62,929 nt of DNA from Paracoccus aestuariivivens (GCF_009711225.1 NZ_WMIE01000021.1:1-62929), one strand, 5' to 3'; counted from the stretch's first letter, positions 8,596-18,389 are shown. Translations and numbers: made by a program. The notes: generated by a model from the letters alone, not told the origin.

Positions 8596-9645
8596 ATGAT
8601 TCCGGTATTCGACGGGCATAACGACTTTTTGCAGCGCATGGTCGATGCAGGCCCCGCACGAGACAGCCTTTGGCTAAAGGGTGACGGCACTGGCCATCTG
8701 GACCTGCCGCGGATGCGTGAAGGCGGTCTTGCAGGCGGGTTTTTCGCGATCTGGACCCCGTCTCCTGCCAGCGAGGATGACAGTCTGGCCGCGATGCTCA
8801 AGGGTAATCCTCCGTTCGCGCTGCCCCTGCCAGCCGAGGTTTCGAACGCCGATTCCTTGCCGCGGGCGCTGGCACAAGCGGGCCAGTTGATGGCGATGGA
8901 GCGGACCGGCACGCTGGCGATCTGCCGCAGCGCCGCCGATATCCACGCCGCGATGGCCGCAGGAAAGATCGCCGCCATCCTGCATATCGAAGGGGCCGAG
9001 CCGATTGCCAATATGGATGCGCTGCATGTCTGGCACGCGATGGGGCTGCGTTCGCTCGGGCCGGTTTGGTCGCGCCCGACCCGCTACGGACATGGCGTGC
9101 CGTTCGCCTTCCCCGGCTCGCCTGACACGGGCGATGGCCTGACGGATGCAGGCAAGGATCTGGTCCGCGAATGCAATCAGTTGCGGATCATGCTGGATCT
9201 GTCGCATCTGAACGAAAAGGGTTTCGACGACATTGCCGTCCTGTCAGATGCACCTTTGGTCGCCAGCCATAGCTGCGCCCATGCGGTCGCCCCCAGCACC
9301 CGCAACCTGACCGACCGCCAGTTGCAGGTGATTGCGGAAAGCAAAGGACTTGTCGGGCTGAACTATGCGGTCGGCTTCCTGCATCCCGACGGACGCCGCG
9401 ACCCGATGCATGGTTTCGAGGTCATCCTGCGTCATCTCGACCACCTGCTGAAGTTTCTTGGCGAGGATGGCGTGGCGCTCGGCTCGGATTACGATGGCGC
9501 CCAGATGCCCGAGGATCTGTCCGACGCATCGAAAGTCCAGAACATCGTGCAAGCCATGCTGGATCACGGCTATGGCGAGGAACTGACCACGAAAATCGCG
9601 CATCGCAACTGGATCGGCGTGCTGGAACGGACCTGGGGTGGCTGA
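8596..9645 (+). CDS. Membrane dipeptidase-type peptidase M19
   Basis: This is a 349-residue zinc dipeptidase of the renal dipeptidase (M19) family. It has the first metal site DGHNDF at residues 6-11, the bridging Glu in HIEGAEP near 132, His in SHSCAHAV near 225-228, and GSDYDGAQMP near 295. The family hydrolyses dipeptides, including D-amino-acid-containing ones; some members act on beta-lactams. No signal peptide is visible (it starts MIPVFDGHND), so it is likely cytoplasmic despite the family name. Start ATG 8596 has TAGGAGA about 8 nt upstream. It is monocistronic, with ppx convergent 18 nt downstream. Confidence 0.93.
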   Translation: MIPVFDGHNDFLQRMVDAGPARDSLWLKGDGTGHLDLPRMREGGLAGGFFAIWTPSPASEDDSLAAMLKGNPPFALPLPAEVSNADSLPRALAQAGQLMAMERTGTLAICRSAADIHAAMAAGKIAAILHIEGAEPIANMDALHVWHAMGLRSLGPVWSRPTRYGHGVPFAFPGSPDTGDGLTDAGKDLVRECNQLRIMLDLSHLNEKGFDDIAVLSDAPLVASHSCAHAVAPSTRNLTDRQLQVIAESKGLVGLNYAVGFLHPDGRRDPMHGFEVILRHLDHLLKFLGEDGVALGSDYDGAQMPEDLSDASKVQNIVQAMLDHGYGEELTTKIAHRNWIGVLERTWGG

Positions 9646-9663
9646 CGCCCCAAGCGCCTCGGG

Positions 9664-11202
9664 TCAAATCACGACCTGAGGCTCGGCTCCCAAGGCGCTG
9701 GCGAGCGAATTGAAACGCGCCAGCGCCACCTCGCCCATCAGTGCCTGTCCCGTCGGGGTCAGGCGCAGTTCCAGAATGTTTTTCTTGGCCGAGTATTTCA
9801 GCCGTCCCGCCTCGGCTGGGTCCTTGATCGAGAACATCGCCCCGAACCGCATGGCCTTGCCCAGCACTTCGGCGTCACGGATCTGCTGGTCGCTGAGAAG
9901 CTTGAACAGCGGCGCCATCGCGGAATTGGCGCGGCTGTTGCGATAGCGGTGCAGCAGAGACAGACCCAGAAACACCCGCTCTGGATGGGACAAGGCGGCC
10001 ATATTGGCGCGGGTCACATTATCGAAGCACGCATCGGCACGATAATCGGGGTGGGTGCGCCATGTCGTGTCATGCAGCAGGCACGCCGCCTTGACCAAGC
10101 GGTCTAGCGATGGTTCGGGATCTTTGTAGATCGGTTCGATGAACTGGTACAGCCGCTTGCCAAAACCCGGCACGCGGGCCATCTGCCGTTCTGCAAATCG
10201 CGCCGCTTCGATCAAAGGATCGCGCGAACGCAGGTTCAACGGCATCTGTTCGTAAAGCAGCCCCTCGCGGATACCATACGAAGACACCGCAAGGCATTGG
10301 GGCGAGAAGGTCTGCACCAACTGGCGCAACACAAGGCTTGCCAGCGGCACCAATTCGATCCGGCTGGACGAAATTCCAAGCTTGCCGCGCAGGTCCGACA
10401 GGTTCTGCTTTGAAAGCCAGTCCACAGTTTCCAGAACGTTTTCCGGTGCCATGCGATATTCATGCAGCACGGTCATCGGGTATTTCGTCCGTTCCATATC
10501 CAGACGGGCGATGGCCCGCCACGAGCCGCCAACCAGATAGATCTGTTCATGGTCGGAGCCCATCTTGGCGACCGCATCCTCAAGGATGTTGCGGATATGC
10601 GCGGTGAGGCCAGCTTGACCGCCCTTGACCTGCTGCAGCCGGAACGGACCCAACGGGGTCGAGATCCTGCGCCCGACCTTACCATCCGAAAGCTCGGCCA
10701 GTTCCATCGAGTTGCCGCCGATGTCGCAGATCAGACCCTTTGCCTCGGGCCAGCCCAGTAGAACGCCCTGCGCGGATAGCCGCGCCTCTTCCTCGCCATC
10801 GATGACCCAAAGTTTCAGGCCGGTTTCCTTTTCGACAGCCTTGCGGAATTCCGGCCCATCCTCGGCTTCGCGCACGGCGGCGGTCGCAACGCAGGTTAGC
10901 GGCTTGATCCCCATCCCCTCGGCCAAGGCGGCAAAGCGCTTGAGGGCAGCCATGCCACGCGTCACACCTTCGGGGTTCAGCCTGCCGGTTTCGGCAAGCC
11001 CTTGCCCCAGACCCGCCATGACCTTTTCGTTGTAGAAGTAAGCCGGAGAGCGCGCCGCGCCGTCAAAAACGACCATCCGGATCGAGTTCGAGCCCACATC
11101 GACCACGCCGACCCGACTTAGCGCCCTCTCGGAAACCCGATCGAATAGCGACCGGCCAAAGGGCTCAATGGTTTCTCCGCTTGCGGTTACAACACCGTTC
11201 AT
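9664..11202 (-). CDS. ppx: Exopolyphosphatase / Ppx-GppA phosphatase
   Basis: The 512-residue member of the ASKHA-fold Ppx/GppA family removes terminal phosphate from polyphosphate; some members also hydrolyse pppGpp. Phosphate-binding motif 1 (VGVVDVGSNSIRMVVFD) lies near residues 31-47. Motif 2 (ICDIGGNSMEL) follows near 158-168, with LGPFRLQQ and LVGGSWRAIARL further on. The C-terminal half has an HD-like helical region (LLHDTTW). It lies 68 nt downstream of ppk on the same strand, so polyphosphate synthesis and breakdown are encoded together, probably co-transcribed with hdaA and the upstream permease. Confidence 0.95.
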   Translation of the reverse strand: MNGVVTASGETIEPFGRSLFDRVSERALSRVGVVDVGSNSIRMVVFDGAARSPAYFYNEKVMAGLGQGLAETGRLNPEGVTRGMAALKRFAALAEGMGIKPLTCVATAAVREAEDGPEFRKAVEKETGLKLWVIDGEEEARLSAQGVLLGWPEAKGLICDIGGNSMELAELSDGKVGRRISTPLGPFRLQQVKGGQAGLTAHIRNILEDAVAKMGSDHEQIYLVGGSWRAIARLDMERTKYPMTVLHEYRMAPENVLETVDWLSKQNLSDLRGKLGISSSRIELVPLASLVLRQLVQTFSPQCLAVSSYGIREGLLYEQMPLNLRSRDPLIEAARFAERQMARVPGFGKRLYQFIEPIYKDPEPSLDRLVKAACLLHDTTWRTHPDYRADACFDNVTRANMAALSHPERVFLGLSLLHRYRNSRANSAMAPLFKLLSDQQIRDAEVLGKAMRFGAMFSIKDPAEAGRLKYSAKKNILELRLTPTGQALMGEVALARFNSLASALGAEPQVVI

Positions 11203-11270
11203 CGGGTTCCTCGCGTTACTGTCGTCTGTATCAGGCGGCTAGGGTTGGATCGTCAATTAACCATCCGGCG

Positions 11271-13436
11271 TCAATCCACCGAATGTGTGAGTGCAGGCAC
11301 GTCCTTGGCCCCTTTGGTGCCGCGACCGGAAAGAGACGGGTTCTCCATGAAGAACTTATGACAGTTGAACAAATCATCACGCCCCGCAGGCAGGTAACGC
11401 AGGTAGCGGCCATCAGGTTGCAACAGCCAGCTTTGCGCCTCGTCCGCCATGTTGGCGGCCATGACTTGGCTGGTGATCTGCGCCTTGACGGTCTCGTTGT
11501 TGCATTCGACCAATGTCTCGACCCGCCGATTCAGGTTGCGACCCATCCAGTCGGCGGAACTGATGAACACCCGGGCCCGCTTCGAGGGCAATCCGTGGCC
11601 GTTGCCAAAACAAACGATGCGCGAATGTTCAAGGAAACGCCCGACGATGGATTTGACGCGGATATTCTCGGACAGTCCCTTGATGCCGGGCCGTAATCCA
11701 CAGATGCCGCGGATCACAAGGTTGATGCGGACACCCGCCTGACTGGCGTCATAAAGCGCCTCGATGACATCCTTGTCGATCAGGCTGTTCATTTTGGCCC
11801 AGATTTCGGCGGGGCGACCGCGGCGGGAATAGTCCGCCTCGCGCGCGATCAGTTCAAGCAGACGTTCCTTGAGATCGATGGGCGAAATGGCGATGTTTTC
11901 CAACCCGTCCGGCTGGACATATCCCGACAGGAAATTGAACACCTTGGATGCGTCCCGTCCAAGCGGCGCATCGCAGGTGAATAGCGACAGGTCGGTATAG
12001 ATCCGCGCGGTGATCGGGTGATAGTTGCCGGTGCCGAAATGGGTATATGTCACCAGTTGATCGCCTTCGCGCCGGACGACCGTGCTGATCTTGGCATGGG
12101 TCTTGTATTGCATGAAGCCGTAGACGACATGCGCGCCCGAACGCTCCAGCCTGCGGGACTGCCGGATATTCGCGGCCTCGTCAAAACGTGCTTTCAACTC
12201 GACCAGCGCTGTCACCGACTTACCGGCCTCGGCGGCTTCGCATAGCGCATCCACGATCGGGCTATCGCGCGAGGTGCGGTACAGCGTCTGCTTGATGGCC
12301 ACGACGTTCGGATCAAGCGCCGCTTGATTCAGGAAGCGCACCACCATGTCGAACGTCTCGTAGGGGTGATGCAGCAGCATGTCCTTTTGCCGGATCGCCG
12401 CGAACAGGTCTCCGTCATGGTCCTGCACCCGTTCGGGCACACGCGGAGCGAACGAGGGCCATTGCAATTCGCGACGGCTGTCCAGAACCAGTTCGCGCAG
12501 GTCGGCCATGCCCAGAAGCCCCTCGACCTCGACGACTTCTTCGGGGGCGACGTGCAATTCCTGCATGATCAGGCGGCGCATCCGGTCGGGCGCACCAGCG
12601 GTGATTTTCAACCGGATGACCGAGCCGCGACGACGGCGCTTCAGCGCCGTCTCGAACTCGCGGACCAGATCCTCGGCCTCTTCCTCGACCTCAAGATCGC
12701 TGTCACGCAGCACGCGGAAGGCGCAATGGCCGATATCGCGATAGCCTGGGAACAGGCTGGGCAAATGCATCAGCAACAGGTCTTCCAGCCGTAGGAAACG
12801 CTTGCCGCCCGGAAGCGCGATGAAACGCGTGATCTGCTGCGGGATCGGCAGCAGCGCCTGCATCTGCCGCCCGTCGCTTTCCCGCGCCAGTTCGACCGCC
12901 AGTGAAAAGCCGAGGTTCGGGATGAACGGGAATGGATGCGCTGGGTCGATCGCCAGCGGCGACAGGACCGGAAACACCTGCTCGATGAAGTAGCGGTGCA
13001 GGAATTCTTCCTCGGCACGCGTCACGCGCGTACGCGACAGGATCGAGATCTCGGCCAGTTCCATCTCGCGACGCAGCCCGTTCCAGACCGCCTGCTGCGC
13101 GCCCATCAACCGCCGCGCATCGGCATTGACCAGCGCCAATTGCTCGGCCGGGGTCAACCCGTCATCGGAAAGCGCGGCATGACCTTCTCGGACCAACTCG
13201 CGCAAACCGGCAACGCGGACGGTATAGAATTCGTCAAGATTGGTCGCCGAGATCGACAGGAAACGCAAACGTTCCAGTAAGGGCACACGCGGGTTGCGCG
13301 CTTCGTCGAGAACCCGCCAATTGAAACTCAGCCAACTGATCTCGCGGTTGAAAAAACGGGCCGGACCCTCGGGTGTGCCCTCGGCAAGCTCGCGCGCGGC
13401 AGGGAATTCGTTACGCAGGAAGTCGGCTTGGGTCAT
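11271..13436 (-). CDS. ppk: Polyphosphate kinase 1
   Basis: Ppk1 reversibly transfers the ATP gamma-phosphate to polyphosphate at the membrane periphery. The 721-residue sequence shows the N domain (FFNREISWLSFNWRVL near 27-42) and the head domain. Two PLD-like catalytic domains follow. The autophosphorylated His is in YKTHAKIST at about residue 447, and the second catalytic His is in FLEHSRIVCFG at about 604. FGTGNYH and RVFISSADWMGRNL are also typical. Length matches the family. It starts 10 nt after the hdaA stop and is followed by ppx, an arrangement I associate with Rhodobacteraceae. Confidence 0.97.
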   Translation of the reverse strand: MTQADFLRNEFPAARELAEGTPEGPARFFNREISWLSFNWRVLDEARNPRVPLLERLRFLSISATNLDEFYTVRVAGLRELVREGHAALSDDGLTPAEQLALVNADARRLMGAQQAVWNGLRREMELAEISILSRTRVTRAEEEFLHRYFIEQVFPVLSPLAIDPAHPFPFIPNLGFSLAVELARESDGRQMQALLPIPQQITRFIALPGGKRFLRLEDLLLMHLPSLFPGYRDIGHCAFRVLRDSDLEVEEEAEDLVREFETALKRRRRGSVIRLKITAGAPDRMRRLIMQELHVAPEEVVEVEGLLGMADLRELVLDSRRELQWPSFAPRVPERVQDHDGDLFAAIRQKDMLLHHPYETFDMVVRFLNQAALDPNVVAIKQTLYRTSRDSPIVDALCEAAEAGKSVTALVELKARFDEAANIRQSRRLERSGAHVVYGFMQYKTHAKISTVVRREGDQLVTYTHFGTGNYHPITARIYTDLSLFTCDAPLGRDASKVFNFLSGYVQPDGLENIAISPIDLKERLLELIAREADYSRRGRPAEIWAKMNSLIDKDVIEALYDASQAGVRINLVIRGICGLRPGIKGLSENIRVKSIVGRFLEHSRIVCFGNGHGLPSKRARVFISSADWMGRNLNRRVETLVECNNETVKAQITSQVMAANMADEAQSWLLQPDGRYLRYLPAGRDDLFNCHKFFMENPSLSGRGTKGAKDVPALTHSVD

Positions 13437-13446
13437 GGCTACTCAA

Positions 13447-14145
13447 TTAGGCAGAGGGCATTGCGGTGGAATGATCAGGCGGGGAAAGCTTGTCCAGAAG
13501 CTCTGCGGCAAGGCGCCGGGTGACCGGCCTGCGATCGGCAAGAGATCTTTCGTCAATGGCCGCGACCAGATGGCGCGCGAGGCCTAGGTCACGCTCCATC
13601 CGGGTCGAAAGCCAATCGACGACATCGGGCGCAACCTGAATCTGGCGGTCAGCGAACAGCTTGACCAATACGGCTGGCAATAGCGCATCGTCAGGCGGGC
13701 CAAGCACAGCCTGCGCGGCCGATTCCAGTCGCGACAGCAGATCCGGCAGACAGATCCCCCAATCACGCGGCGCCATGCGGGCGGTGATCAACAGCAGGGC
13801 CTTGCGTGCTCCGGCAAGGTTCCACAGGTGAAAAAGCGCATCCTCGCCTTCCGAGATGCCGGCGATTTCATGTGCGTTCTCGATGACCAGCGCGCCGTGA
13901 CGACCCAGCATAGCATCGACGCCAGCCGGAAAGATCGTCGCGGCCCGAAGGATAGGAGCCTCGTGCTCGTCGGCCCAGAAACGCGCGAGATGGGACTTTC
14001 CCGCCCCTGCTCCGCCGATCAGCAAAAGCCGCCCGCCCGGCCAGCGGTCCGGTTCGTCCAGCATGGCAAGAGCGTCCCGATTGGCCGAAGTCGTCAGGAA
14101 ATCGTCCCGCGACAATGCAGGCGGAATGGTCAGATCCAGAGCCAT
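13447..14145 (-). CDS. hdaA: HdaA, DnaA-related replication regulator
   Basis: This 232-residue DnaA-like AAA+ protein lacks the DnaA DNA-binding domain. It starts MALDLTIPPALSRDDFLTTS, the typical HdaA opening, and has Walker A GGAGAGKS at 44-51. Walker B is degenerate (ALVIENAHEI), followed by RMAPRDWGICLPDLLSRL and a lid region with RMERDLGLARHLV. Hda/HdaA proteins bind the beta clamp and stimulate ATP hydrolysis by DnaA, limiting re-initiation. The N-terminal segment ahead of the AAA+ domain is where clamp-binding motifs sit. Start 14145 is chosen by homology; the frame is open further upstream but overlaps the permease gene. It lies between the AI-2E permease gene and ppk. Confidence 0.88.
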   Translation of the reverse strand: MALDLTIPPALSRDDFLTTSANRDALAMLDEPDRWPGGRLLLIGGAGAGKSHLARFWADEHEAPILRAATIFPAGVDAMLGRHGALVIENAHEIAGISEGEDALFHLWNLAGARKALLLITARMAPRDWGICLPDLLSRLESAAQAVLGPPDDALLPAVLVKLFADRQIQVAPDVVDWLSTRMERDLGLARHLVAAIDERSLADRRPVTRRLAAELLDKLSPPDHSTAMPSA

Positions 14146-14164
14146 CTGGCGAATCAAGGACCGG

Positions 14165-15481
14165 TCACCCCTTCTTGGTCGTGTCGTGATCGTGCGACCG
14201 CGCTTCGCGGTACAACTCGGCTGGCGATGGAGGACCCTCGGCCCGCTCGGGAGGATGCTTCGCGTTCCGGTCACGTTCTTGCTGGTCTTCGAGCAGTTCG
14301 GCCAAAGTATCCTGATGACGCAGTTCGGCAACGCGGGTGTCGTGCGACAATTGCGCAAGGCGGCGTTCGCGTTCGGCCGTGCCGCGGGGGGCGATCTCGA
14401 TCAGTGTCGGCGGTGCGGGCGGCGCGGGAACCTCTCGGCCAGTGTAAATTGCGCTTTCCTTGTAACGGCTGACGGCATAGCGCACCAGCACACCCAATGC
14501 CGCAGCCATCGGCACGGCGACCAGCAGACCGACGAAACCGAAGATCGTGCCGAAGCAGGTCAGTGCCAACATCAGCCAGACCGGATGCAGACCGACGCTG
14601 CCACCGACGATCTTGGGTTGCAGGTAATTCCCTTCCAGCATCTGGCCGATGGCAAAGATCGCGATCACGGCGGCGATCCAGAACGGTTCGCCCCAGAAGC
14701 TGAACAGCGCGACACCGATGGCGGTCGCGCCTCCGATCACCACACCGACATAAGGGATGAATGACAGCGAGGCCGCCAGAACCCCGATGGCAATTCCGAA
14801 CGGCAACCCCACGATCCCCAGACCGACCGAGTAGAACGTCCCGAGGATCATGATCACCAGACCCTGACCGCGCACGAAACCCGAAAGCGCCGTGTCGATC
14901 TCATGCGCAAGGCTGCGGATCGTTGGCGCGTGCTCGCGCGGCAAAAGATCGTCCAGCCGCGCCACCATATGGTCCCAATCCAACAGCAGATAGAACGCAA
15001 CCACCGGCACGATAACGATCAATGCCAGCATGCTGACAACGCCCATGACCGAGCCCAGCACTGTGCTGACCAATTGGCCCCCCTTGGCGCTGATGTTCTT
15101 GGCCGCGTCGGTCAGCGCGGTATTCAGCGTGCTACCCTCGGTAAAGACCGCCGGAAAGCGGCCGACCAGAAATTGCTGCAGATGTTCGGCCATTTCAGGC
15201 GCGGTGTTGATCAGGGCCGTCGTCTGACGCACCAGCACCGGCATTACCACAAGGATCGCGATGACGACCACCAGAACCACGGCCAGCGTAATCACCACGA
15301 CCGAAAGCGTCCGCGACAGACCTGCCCGTTCGAGCCGGTCCGCAACCGGATCAAGCAGATAGGCCACACCGGCCCCAAGAATGAACGGCAAAATGGCATT
15401 GCCGAGTGTCCAGAGAATGACGAGTGACGCGAAAAGCGCGGCACTCCAGTACCAGACCTGCTTCTGAGCCGGCAGCCTCAT
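14165..15481 (-). CDS. AI-2E family (PerM-type) transporter
   Basis: The 438-residue integral membrane protein belongs to the AI-2E transporter/PerM family. It has an N-terminal pair of membrane segments (about 10-45), a helix near 65-85, and a long soluble region. A C-terminal block of helices (about 200-330) contains GLGIVGLPFGIAIGVLAAS and the conserved LEGNYLQPKIVGGSVGLHPV. The last ~90 residues are charged and cytoplasmic (PERAEGPPSP, HDHDTTKKG). Substrates differ across the family (autoinducer-2, Na+/H+ exchange), so none is assigned here. It is the first gene of the probable operon leading to hdaA-ppk-ppx, 126 nt upstream of and divergent from proS. Confidence 0.9.
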   Translation of the reverse strand: MRLPAQKQVWYWSAALFASLVILWTLGNAILPFILGAGVAYLLDPVADRLERAGLSRTLSVVVITLAVVLVVVIAILVVMPVLVRQTTALINTAPEMAEHLQQFLVGRFPAVFTEGSTLNTALTDAAKNISAKGGQLVSTVLGSVMGVVSMLALIVIVPVVAFYLLLDWDHMVARLDDLLPREHAPTIRSLAHEIDTALSGFVRGQGLVIMILGTFYSVGLGIVGLPFGIAIGVLAASLSFIPYVGVVIGGATAIGVALFSFWGEPFWIAAVIAIFAIGQMLEGNYLQPKIVGGSVGLHPVWLMLALTCFGTIFGFVGLLVAVPMAAALGVLVRYAVSRYKESAIYTGREVPAPPAPPTLIEIAPRGTAERERRLAQLSHDTRVAELRHQDTLAELLEDQQERDRNAKHPPERAEGPPSPAELYREARSHDHDTTKKG

Positions 15482-15607
15482 GGGCGATTACTCCGTTACC
15501 CCGCGTCAAAGTCTATTTGGAACGTCCTGACGCAGCTTGCAAGGAAGGGCGTTGCTCCGTCTGGCGCTCTGGGTTAACTCGGCCCTCGCCAACATGAGGA
15601 TAATGCC

Positions 15608-16960
15608 ATGCGTCTGTCGCGCTATTTCATGCCCGTTCTGAAGGAAGACCCCAAGGAGGCGCAGATTGTCAGCCACCGGTTGATGCTGCGTGCCGGCATG
15701 ATCAAGCAGCAGGCAGCCGGTATCTATTCTTGGTTGCCAATGGGCTTCAAGGTTCTGAACCGTGTGCAGCAGATCGTGCACGAGGAACAGCAGCGCGCCG
15801 GTCACATTCCGATGCTGATGCCGACGCTTCAATCGGCCGATCTTTGGCGCGAAAGCGGTCGCTACGACGATTACGGCGACGAAATGCTTCGCATCAAGGA
15901 CCGCCAGAAACGCGACCTGCTTTACGGCCCCACCAACGAGGAGATGATCACCGACATCTTCCGTTCGCATGTGTCCTCGTACAAGGATCTGCCGCTGACG
16001 CTGTACCACATCCAGTGGAAGTTCCGTGACGAGATGCGCCCGCGTTTCGGCGTGATGCGTGGCCGCGAATTCCTGATGAAGGACGGCTATAACTTCGACC
16101 TGACCAAGGAAGACGCGCTGCACGCCTATAACCGCCATCTGGTCAGCTACCTGCGCACCTATGAGCGCATGGGTCTGCAGGCGATCCCGATGCGCGCTGA
16201 TGGCGGCCCGATCGGCGGCGACTACACGCACGAATTCCTTGTGCTGGCAGAAACCGGCGAATCCGAAGTCTTCTATGACAGCCAGATCACCGACCTGACA
16301 TTCGGCGCGCGCGAGATCGACTATGACAGCGTCGAGGCATGCCAGTCGGTTCTGGAAGAATTCACCAGCCGCTATGCCCGCACCGACGAAACCCATGACG
16401 AAGCGATCTTCGCCGAAGTCCCAGAGGAACGCCGCCGGACCGCGCGTGGCATCGAAGTCGGCCAGATTTTCTATTTCGGCACGAAATACTCCGAGCCCAT
16501 GGGTGCGACCGTCGTCGGCCCGGACGGCAACCGCGTTCCCGTTCATATGGGCAGCCATGGCATCGGCGTCTCGCGTCTGCTGGGCGCGATCATCGAAGCC
16601 AGCCATGACGACAAGGGCATCATCTGGCCCGAGGGCGTGACCCCGTTCCATGTCGGCATCGTCAATCTCAAGCAGGGTGACGTCTCGACCGACAGCGCAT
16701 GTGAGGCTTTGTATGCCGAGTTGAAGGCACAGGGCATGGACCCGCTTTACGACGACCGCGACGAACGTGCGGGCGCGAAATTCGCGACGATGGATCTGAT
16801 CGGCCTGCCGTGGCGCATCACCGTCGGTCCGCGCGGATTGGCCAACAACAAGGTCGAGCTGACCTCGCGCCGCACCGGAGAATCGCTGGAGATGTCGCCG
16901 CAGGAGGCCATTGTCCGGCTGAAGGAAATCTACCAGCCGATCTTCGACGCAGCGTTCTGA
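15608..16960 (+). CDS. proS: Prolyl-tRNA synthetase, short alphaproteobacterial form
   Basis: This class II aminoacyl-tRNA synthetase charges tRNA-Pro. It has 450 residues. Motif 1 lies in RVQQIVHEEQQRAGHIPMLMP, motif 2 in WKFRDEMRPRFGVMRGREFLMKD's region (about 138-160), and motif 3 in MGSHGIGVSRLLGAIIE near 317. A C-terminal anticodon-binding domain follows (VGIVNLKQGD onward). The editing (INS) domain found in E. coli ProS is replaced by a short linker, the normal alphaproteobacterial condition, in which mis-charged Ala-tRNA-Pro is cleared in trans. The ATG at 15608 follows TGAGGA. A strong terminator lies 56 nt after the stop. Confidence 0.97.
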   Translation: MRLSRYFMPVLKEDPKEAQIVSHRLMLRAGMIKQQAAGIYSWLPMGFKVLNRVQQIVHEEQQRAGHIPMLMPTLQSADLWRESGRYDDYGDEMLRIKDRQKRDLLYGPTNEEMITDIFRSHVSSYKDLPLTLYHIQWKFRDEMRPRFGVMRGREFLMKDGYNFDLTKEDALHAYNRHLVSYLRTYERMGLQAIPMRADGGPIGGDYTHEFLVLAETGESEVFYDSQITDLTFGAREIDYDSVEACQSVLEEFTSRYARTDETHDEAIFAEVPEERRRTARGIEVGQIFYFGTKYSEPMGATVVGPDGNRVPVHMGSHGIGVSRLLGAIIEASHDDKGIIWPEGVTPFHVGIVNLKQGDVSTDSACEALYAELKAQGMDPLYDDRDERAGAKFATMDLIGLPWRITVGPRGLANNKVELTSRRTGESLEMSPQEAIVRLKEIYQPIFDAAF

Positions 16961-17015
16961 TACCCGCTCATTTTGCCCGCCCGTGCTGCGGGCAGGACAT
17001 GCAAGACAATGAACC

Positions 17016-17045
17016 CTGCCCGTGGCGGCCGCTGCGGGCAGTTTT
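17016..17045 (+). terminator. Factor-independent terminator after proS
   Basis: A 7-bp GC stem (17016-17022 with 17035-17041) is followed directly by TTTT. A second, smaller GC hairpin lies just before it, about 16976-16994. The position suits termination of proS transcription and separates proS from the glycan locus. Confidence 0.7.
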
Positions 17046-17228
17046 CTGTCGGTCGTTGCACCTTGTGCCAGTTGCGGTCGCCATGAATTCGCCCCCTATC
17101 CCATTGGCCTAAAGTTGAATTCGGGGCGTCCCTTGCACCTATCGATTTGGAGAACTAGACGGTTGCCAACCGTTTCACTCATCATCTTACGGATCGGGGC
17201 TTAGCAGAGATCGAGCACCTCAGTGTTG

Positions 17229-18389
17229 ATGAAAGAGTTGGCCGTTCTGACCATCGTCTTCCCCGCGGTCGCTGCACTGCTGTTCTGGTCATGGCCCGAA
17301 CCTGCAAGGCCGCATGTTCCCGTACCACAGCTTGCGTCCGAGACAGGCCAAGGCAAGGCTTTGGTTTTCACCGATCTGGTGCCCTTGCAGCAAGGTCTGA
17401 CACCCGTACCTGCGCTGGTGACTGGGCGTGCGTCGGGCGGGGCAAAGGGCGCGCTCATGCAGGAATGGCCCGGCTTTCACGCCGAGGCGCGCTTCCACGG
17501 CACTATGGTCACCGTGCGGTTCGCAGATACCGTGAACCGCTGGCGCATTCAGATCGACGACGGGCATACCTCGGTGATCGAACTGTCCCGACCGGGCGTG
17601 AATGACCTTCGCATTCGCGGCATGCCCGAGGGCGAACATCACATCCGCGTCGAGAAAATCAGCGAATCCTCGATGCCCACAAGCTTCGGCGGCATTTTCG
17701 TCGATGAGGGATCGCAGGCACTGCCCGCTCCGGACGCACGACCGAAACTGATCGAGTTCATCGGCGATTCGGACACGGTCGGCTTCGCCAACACCGCCTT
17801 GCGCCGTGATTGCACCGAGGAAGAGGTCTTTTCCGCGACCGATACCAGTCGCAGCTTCGGCCCTCAGGTCGCTCATGCGCTGGACGCGGATTTCCGCATG
17901 GTGGCGCGTTCGGGCATTGGTCTGGTGCGGAACTATGAAGGGGTGTCGCCGCAAGCGACGATGACGACGCGCTATCCCTTGGCGCTACCCAGCGAGCCAT
18001 CCGCGACGCGGTTGGCGGATCGCAAGGCGGACATTGTCGTGACGGCCCTGGGCTCGAACGACTTCGGCTCCAGCTTTACCGACAACGAGCAATGGTCAGA
18101 CAAGGACACGCTCAGTCGGGATTTCGGCACGGCCCTGATCGGCTTCCTGCGGGATCGTGTCCGCGAGAATCCGGGTGCGCTGCAAGTTCTGCTGGCATTC
18201 GGCGAATATGGCGATCCGCTGGTCATGCCATATCTTCGGGCTGAATCGGCCCTGAAATCGGACGGCGCAAGGGCGGTTCTGGTGACCCTGCCCAAGCTTC
18301 AGCGCAATGCCTGCCTATGGCATCCGTCCGCCTTGGACCATGAATTGATCGCCAAGCAATTATTGGCAGCAGTTTCGGGCCTCATGTAG
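17229..18389 (+). CDS. Membrane-anchored SGNH/GDSL esterase, CE2-like
   Basis: About 386 residues. An N-terminal uncleaved signal anchor (about 3-23, AVLTIVFPAVAALLFW) is followed by a beta-rich domain to about residue 170, then an SGNH hydrolase domain. Block I is FIGDSDTVGFAN (catalytic Ser), block II SGIGLVRNYEG, block III GSNDF, and the His block WHPSALDHELIA near the end. This two-domain layout and block II match carbohydrate esterase family 2, which removes or transfers O-acetyl groups on polysaccharides. The product should be periplasmic, anchored in the inner membrane. The start could also be GTG 17223. It heads the row of glycan and carrier-protein genes, 85 nt before the GT61 gene. 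Confidence 0.75.
   Translation: MKELAVLTIVFPAVAALLFWSWPEPARPHVPVPQLASETGQGKALVFTDLVPLQQGLTPVPALVTGRASGGAKGALMQEWPGFHAEARFHGTMVTVRFADTVNRWRIQIDDGHTSVIELSRPGVNDLRIRGMPEGEHHIRVEKISESSMPTSFGGIFVDEGSQALPAPDARPKLIEFIGDSDTVGFANTALRRDCTEEEVFSATDTSRSFGPQVAHALDADFRMVARSGIGLVRNYEGVSPQATMTTRYPLALPSEPSATRLADRKADIVVTALGSNDFGSSFTDNEQWSDKDTLSRDFGTALIGFLRDRVRENPGALQVLLAFGEYGDPLVMPYLRAESALKSDGARAVLVTLPKLQRNACLWHPSALDHELIAKQLLAAVSGLM

Noticed and set aside
15506..16651. A 381-codon minus-strand frame antisense to proS
   Set aside because: The plus strand is unambiguous ProS with all class II motifs; the antisense frame has no recognisable domain.
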